Source of the DNA: Rikenellaceae bacterium
Lineage (GTDB): Bacteria > Bacteroidota > Bacteroidia > Bacteroidales > Rikenellaceae
DNA length: 64,000 nt
Assembly: GCA_009783565.1 (NCBI GenBank)
Contig: WRDF01000001.1
Coordinates: 62,001-126,000, forward strand
Direction of reading: 5' to 3'
Shown here piece by piece: positions 61,901 to 64,000 of the stretch. Made by a program: the position numbers and the translations under genes. The notes beneath the pieces are model-generated. The model did no database searches. It worked only from the letters and a program-made list of their open reading frames with translations, and had not been told where the DNA came from. How positions within the stretch are numbered: the first letter of the stretch is position 1; each line of letters starts with the position of its first letter.

Positions 61901-62301
61901 TGATGAGCGCCGACCATGTCGGGGCGCGCCATATTAAGGATACCGGTAACCACGACATTATCTATCGTCTGGAAGACCTCTTTCAGTCGAACATCTATGC
62001 GTTCCCGACCTCCGTAGACCTCCTCTACGGCCTGCCGGCCCAGCATCGAGAATTTTATTTTGCTCGCGGCGGGGAGGTTCGCCGGAACTCTCAGGTTGAA
62101 ATTGCCATTAACGTCGGTGACCGCGCCGTGAGTCGTATTCTCGACCGTTACGATCACCCCAACCAAAGGCTCTGCGTTATCGCCTGTGACCGTGCCTCTG
62201 ATGACGGTTATTTGTTGTGCCGGCGTCGATTGTGCAACGGCCGCGAACGAAACCGCCGACAGACAAAGCAACAGGCACAATGATCTTAATATTCGCTGCA
62301 T
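58909..62301 (-). CDS. SusC/RagA-type TonB-dependent transporter (locus 2)
   Basis: A 1130-residue transporter. The ATG at 62301 starts QRILRSLCLLLCLSAVSFAAVAQ, a good signal peptide; a TTG at 62313 would add four residues and is less likely. Unlike locus 1 it has no STN domain, so it is not under FecIR control. The carboxypeptidase-regulatory-like domain (VIRGTVTGDNAEPLVGVIVTV, about 30-100) precedes the plug (NVVVTGILNMARPDMVG...LWVVDGIIQPD) and a barrel ending SFSFGVNFGF. It forms a pair with the SusD below, and a lipoprotein gene lies upstream. Confidence 0.96.
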   Translation of the reverse strand: MQRILRSLCLLLCLSAVSFAAVAQSTPAQQITVIRGTVTGDNAEPLVGVIVTVENTTHGAVTDVNGNFNLRVPANLPAASKIKFSMLGRQAVEEVYGGRERIDVRLKEVFQTIDNVVVTGILNMARPDMVGAHQTIKADDIILPHLTSIDDMLQGVAAGVMVTSPMRAGAAAQITIRGQSTLLGGNSPLWVVDGIIQPDVQLSSGVWDNWVSASGTEMNDIIGSAISWLNPMDIETITILKDASATAIYGSRASNGVIVVTTKRGTADRLSLRADYNVSVGQRLNYGLYNLMNSQERINFSKEAFEAGVFYRNVPFDQMYTYEGMYNMFLRGRITEEQFIRQYNYLETVNTDWFDLLTRPSTVQNFNLNASGGTSKSTYMTSISYSRNNATEIGNDSERFTGRLASGVELSSKIRVDVQIMGSLTRNNGFAGAGIDPIGYATTTSRAIPAYNQDGTLAYYQIRDSYKYNVDTQTFGLPYNIIDDRRNASSRVETPVMQASIDFKWKLLPDLMWQVVGGYTSNARMSETWLGENSFHVISGYRGYHTGSPEATDPDIRAAAILKNGGVLITDQTYARSYNLRNQLNYLRTFNDIHRVTMMAMWEISSMYRNSKYNTVFGYDKNRGERIANPTPPSDMRPIGNNAPSDYFETFLQLQKGFWRSTNFTDNKASFVMIGAYSLRNKYVINANFRNDWSNAFGQNVNRRFNPAWSVGASWKMSQEGFFDAVRGFISAADIRLTYGTQGNISSTQTAEMVLRYDPVHPIFEEPISSISRIANPWMTWERTENWNFGLDLGLFNNGLTLVIDGYTRLSNVGRVFTDTPENGGFQSILTGTFIRNTGMEFTLSATPLRTESWRIGFGANFSKNWSRIVREDTPDATSMNTTSYVAGGMNRVIVPGKPLGAFWAYSYAGPHPEYGIPTFNHITGQPYALGTDMIPTEWLVYAGTRISDITSGMNLRVSYKNFSMNSQFVGILGGKTFLFNPYSTFINGRMPEPDRNLNKELVKRWTKNNTESSIPGLYIVPNENANPLLLTTPDDMVVDRYRMWSLSDARIASLSSLRCRNISITYALSKERGLFSSFMQRANLRTVNISASVNNVFLIADSRWGGMDPDLGGDRKMPRSFSFGVNFGF

Positions 62302-62369
62302 GTGTGAAAACAAGGATTAGTAAAGATTATTTCCATAATTTATGACGCAAGATGAAATTCTCCGCAGAG

Positions 62370-62412
62370 GGTCTGCCGGAGTTTCAGTTTAGCCACCGAA
62401 ACCCGACAGACC
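62370..62412 (-). other. imperfect hairpin ahead of susC (locus 2)
   Basis: On the minus strand GGTCTGTCGGGTTTC pairs with GAAACTCCGGCAGACC (one bulge, one wobble) around an 11-nt loop, in the 163-nt gap between the leading lipoprotein gene and susC. It could tune expression of susC relative to the first gene, but no T-run follows. Role unknown. Confidence 0.35.
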
Positions 62413-62464
62413 TGCGAAAATATCTATGCCTTTATAGATTTAGAAAGATTGCTTTCGCACTTCC

Positions 62465-63736
62465 TTAGAGAGCCGGATTTACAATAACCTGCGTCTCGAC
62501 CCTTACGCGCCACTCCGGACCTGCGGTTTCGACGAGAGTCGTTGAAGTCGGGAGACGGACTATTGTAAACGCAACAGGAGTTCCTACCGGAGCCTCAGGA
62601 CTAAATTGCAGACGAACAGAAGTGTTGCCCCAACCGGGGTTACTACCATTCGCACCACCTCCATTTTCCATATATTCACTGTATTCTCCGACGATCAGAG
62701 TACCGTCTCTGCCTCCGGATCCGCTCGCAGTACCCCATTCACGTGTAGTGCCGTCTTCAAGCTTAGCCAGTATAAAGGCTGATACACCCCGTGAGGAATT
62801 AGTAGTAAACGGCGCGATTCTTTGGAAAAACTGCACACTGACATCGGTGTTGGCTGATACAACCGCTTCATTCAGCACAATACCTACGATCTGCGCTTCG
62901 GGGTCTGCCTCGATGACATTGATATAAAGTCTTGCAACACGCGTCGAGGTCTCGGGTTCTGCCTTCGCCTCCACTTCTGTCATCGAATTGTGATAAGCGA
63001 GGATATAACCGCCTGTGCCGGTTTCCGAGCCTGTGCCGCCGAACGTAAAAGGAAATGGAGTCACGTAAGGAGCATTTACAAGCGCCAACATGATGCGCGA
63101 ATTGCCCGACGCATTCAATTCGAGGTCCATAGGCTCGACACTGAATGCACTGCTATTGAAACTGGTCGCGCCGCCCTGATTGGTCAGAACGCGAGTCACC
63201 TTACCATCGATAATCGTATTAAGCGCATTTTCGCGAACCGTGACTACCGGTACTAATGCAGGCTTGTCGGTTTGCACAATAACGATCTCCAACTGCTCCA
63301 CAGACGCGTCGTCTTGCAGAGAAACCCTCAGTCTGCCCTCTCTCACGGCACGCTGGCTGGTGGTATTAGGCGACCCGGCAGGCGCAGCGACCGCATCGGG
63401 GACTCTCACGCCCTCGATCGAGGTCAGCATACTGCCGTTCAGGGAATAGGCCGTCACGGTGGTATAAGGAGTTTCTATATCTGCTCCCTCTCTGTAATCG
63501 GGCTGTCTGGCAATTTGGTAAACCAGCGTCCCCAACGCCCGCGGAGGAGCTATGCGGAACAGGGTGCTCACATCCAGTGTCTCGTTGTACTTAATGTAGA
63601 TCGTGTCGTTGCTGCCGAGAAATTCGATGCTCTCTGCGTCCGGTCTCGGCGCAGGGTCTTTCTTACAGCTGCTGAGTGCAAACGACAGCGTCGTCAATAA
63701 CATTGTCGCGAAAAGTAACGGTTTTCTCATTTTCAT
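62465..63736 (-). CDS. lipoprotein of unknown function leading SusCD operon 2
   Basis: A 423-residue lipoprotein (signal ending ALSSCKKDP, Cys 24). The body looks like several Ig/FN3-like beta sandwiches: IYIKYNETLDVSTLFRI, LVYQIARQPDYREG, ARLYINVIEADPEAQIVGI and VRLQFSPEAPVGTPVAFTIVRL. I do not recognise a named family; similar leading lipoproteins occur before SusC in other Bacteroidetes loci. Two ATGs (63736 and 63730) give nearly the same signal. No TAnnTTTG box was found upstream. It probably is surface-exposed and part of ligand capture. Confidence 0.7.
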   Translation of the reverse strand: MKMRKPLLFATMLLTTLSFALSSCKKDPAPRPDAESIEFLGSNDTIYIKYNETLDVSTLFRIAPPRALGTLVYQIARQPDYREGADIETPYTTVTAYSLNGSMLTSIEGVRVPDAVAAPAGSPNTTSQRAVREGRLRVSLQDDASVEQLEIVIVQTDKPALVPVVTVRENALNTIIDGKVTRVLTNQGGATSFNSSAFSVEPMDLELNASGNSRIMLALVNAPYVTPFPFTFGGTGSETGTGGYILAYHNSMTEVEAKAEPETSTRVARLYINVIEADPEAQIVGIVLNEAVVSANTDVSVQFFQRIAPFTTNSSRGVSAFILAKLEDGTTREWGTASGSGGRDGTLIVGEYSEYMENGGGANGSNPGWGNTSVRLQFSPEAPVGTPVAFTIVRLPTSTTLVETAGPEWRVRVETQVIVNPAL

Positions 63737-63874
63737 GATTTTGATTAATTAATTGGTTAACTATTTAACCGCCGACACTTTTTTCGCATCATGAAGCATC
63801 GACGGAAGGATTGTTCGTCAATGCTTTATTTTTCGTGTAATCTTTCGTATTGCTTCTCGCGCAACAACGGCAAT

Positions 63875-63909
63875 AAAAAAGCCGCGCCGGAATATAAATC
63901 CGGTGCGGC
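63875..63909 (-). terminator. intrinsic terminator at right edge
   Basis: On the minus strand GCCGCACCGGA-TTTATAT-TCCGGCGCGGC followed by TTTTTT. It would end a minus-strand gene entering from the right. Confidence 0.8.
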
Positions 63910-63950
63910 CGAACGGCGCATGTGCGCGCAACTTATTGACTGTCAGGCAT

Positions 63951-64000
63951 TTACCCCCCCCCGTCATTTTTGGACGGACGACGGCCACACAGGCAATCGA
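63951..64000 (-). CDS. possible C-terminal end of a gene outside the window
   Basis: In one minus-strand frame the edge reads DCLCGRRPSKNDGGG and then TAA (63951-63953). A terminator lies 42 nt downstream and CGCGCACATGCGC follows the stop, as at other gene ends in this window. The GGG GGG GGG run before the stop is a nine-G tract. Identity unknown; 16 codons cannot support more. Confidence 0.35.
   Translation of the reverse strand, partial: DCLCGRRPSKNDGGG

Noticed and set aside
62302-62313. TTG start for SusC of locus 2
   Set aside because: The ATG at 62301 gives a standard signal peptide; the TTG adds four residues without support.

Overview
The window reads as a Bacteroidetes chromosome, most likely order Bacteroidales. 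An Alistipes/Rikenellaceae-like gut lineage is a guess, not a proof. The evidence is: two SusC/SusD outer-membrane uptake loci, one under a FecI-type sigma / FecR-type anti-sigma pair; a Mfa/Fim-type fimbrial cluster; many lipoproteins; DUF4843, DUF5106 and DUF3109 proteins; an NYN plus cold-shock protein; and promoters of the Bacteroidetes type (TTTG, 19-20 nt, TAnnTTTG). No rRNA, tRNA, transposase, CRISPR array or phage gene was seen.

Layout. 1-6239: mutS (cut by the left edge), a small conserved gene, and the proteostasis cluster tig-clpP-clpX. 6341-8489: a beta-propeller lipoprotein with a secreted Cys-rich protein resembling a peritrophin-A chitin-binding domain, plus a 46-residue gene with its own promoter and terminator. 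8764-15000: housekeeping genes (LptF/G-type permease, ribBA, fmt, pepD, ispF). 15235-20584: fimbrial operon (major subunit, long hairpin, anchor, large tip-like protein, minor subunit). 20735-35466: ackA, a response regulator, mtaB, a small outer-membrane barrel, a DUF5106 thioredoxin lipoprotein, guaA, pheT, OsmC, NYN-CSD, cysteine synthase, a UDG-like glycosylase with a 33-residue zinc ribbon, ddl and DUF3109. 35562-45926: sigma/anti-sigma/SusC/SusD/DUF4843/PKD-like/TlpA uptake locus. 46122-52034: M23-LysM peptidase, acetyl-CoA hydrolase/CoA-transferase, gyrB, ftsE-like and a ClbS/DfsB-type protein. 52126-63736: a second SusC/SusD operon. 63951-64000: the possible tail of another gene.

Two things stand out. 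First, the second SusCD operon encodes a series of hydrolase-like proteins whose catalytic residues are missing. A subtilisin-fold lipoprotein has lost the Asp, His, oxyanion Asn and Ser together. A retropepsin-like domain fused to thioredoxin keeps both Asp but has lost both Thr-Gly pairs. A lipoprotein that looks related to the import-associated metallohydrolases shows no HExxH. One two-domain aspartyl-protease-like protein in the operon keeps both DTG motifs. The operon may bind peptides or proteins more than cut them.

Second, the housekeeping part is sprinkled with at least four families of short palindromic repeats. One of them (an ACACGCGTGTG-type palindrome followed by TTTCCAGCCTGCCGG) sits on or inside gene 3' ends and supplies the last codons or the stop codon of tig, ddl, pheT and the ClbS-like gene. 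A second family does the same for the LptF-like permease. A third is an exactly 52-nt promoter/hairpin unit ahead of the 97-residue gene and, in tandem, ahead of mtaB. The two SusCD islands are almost free of these repeats.
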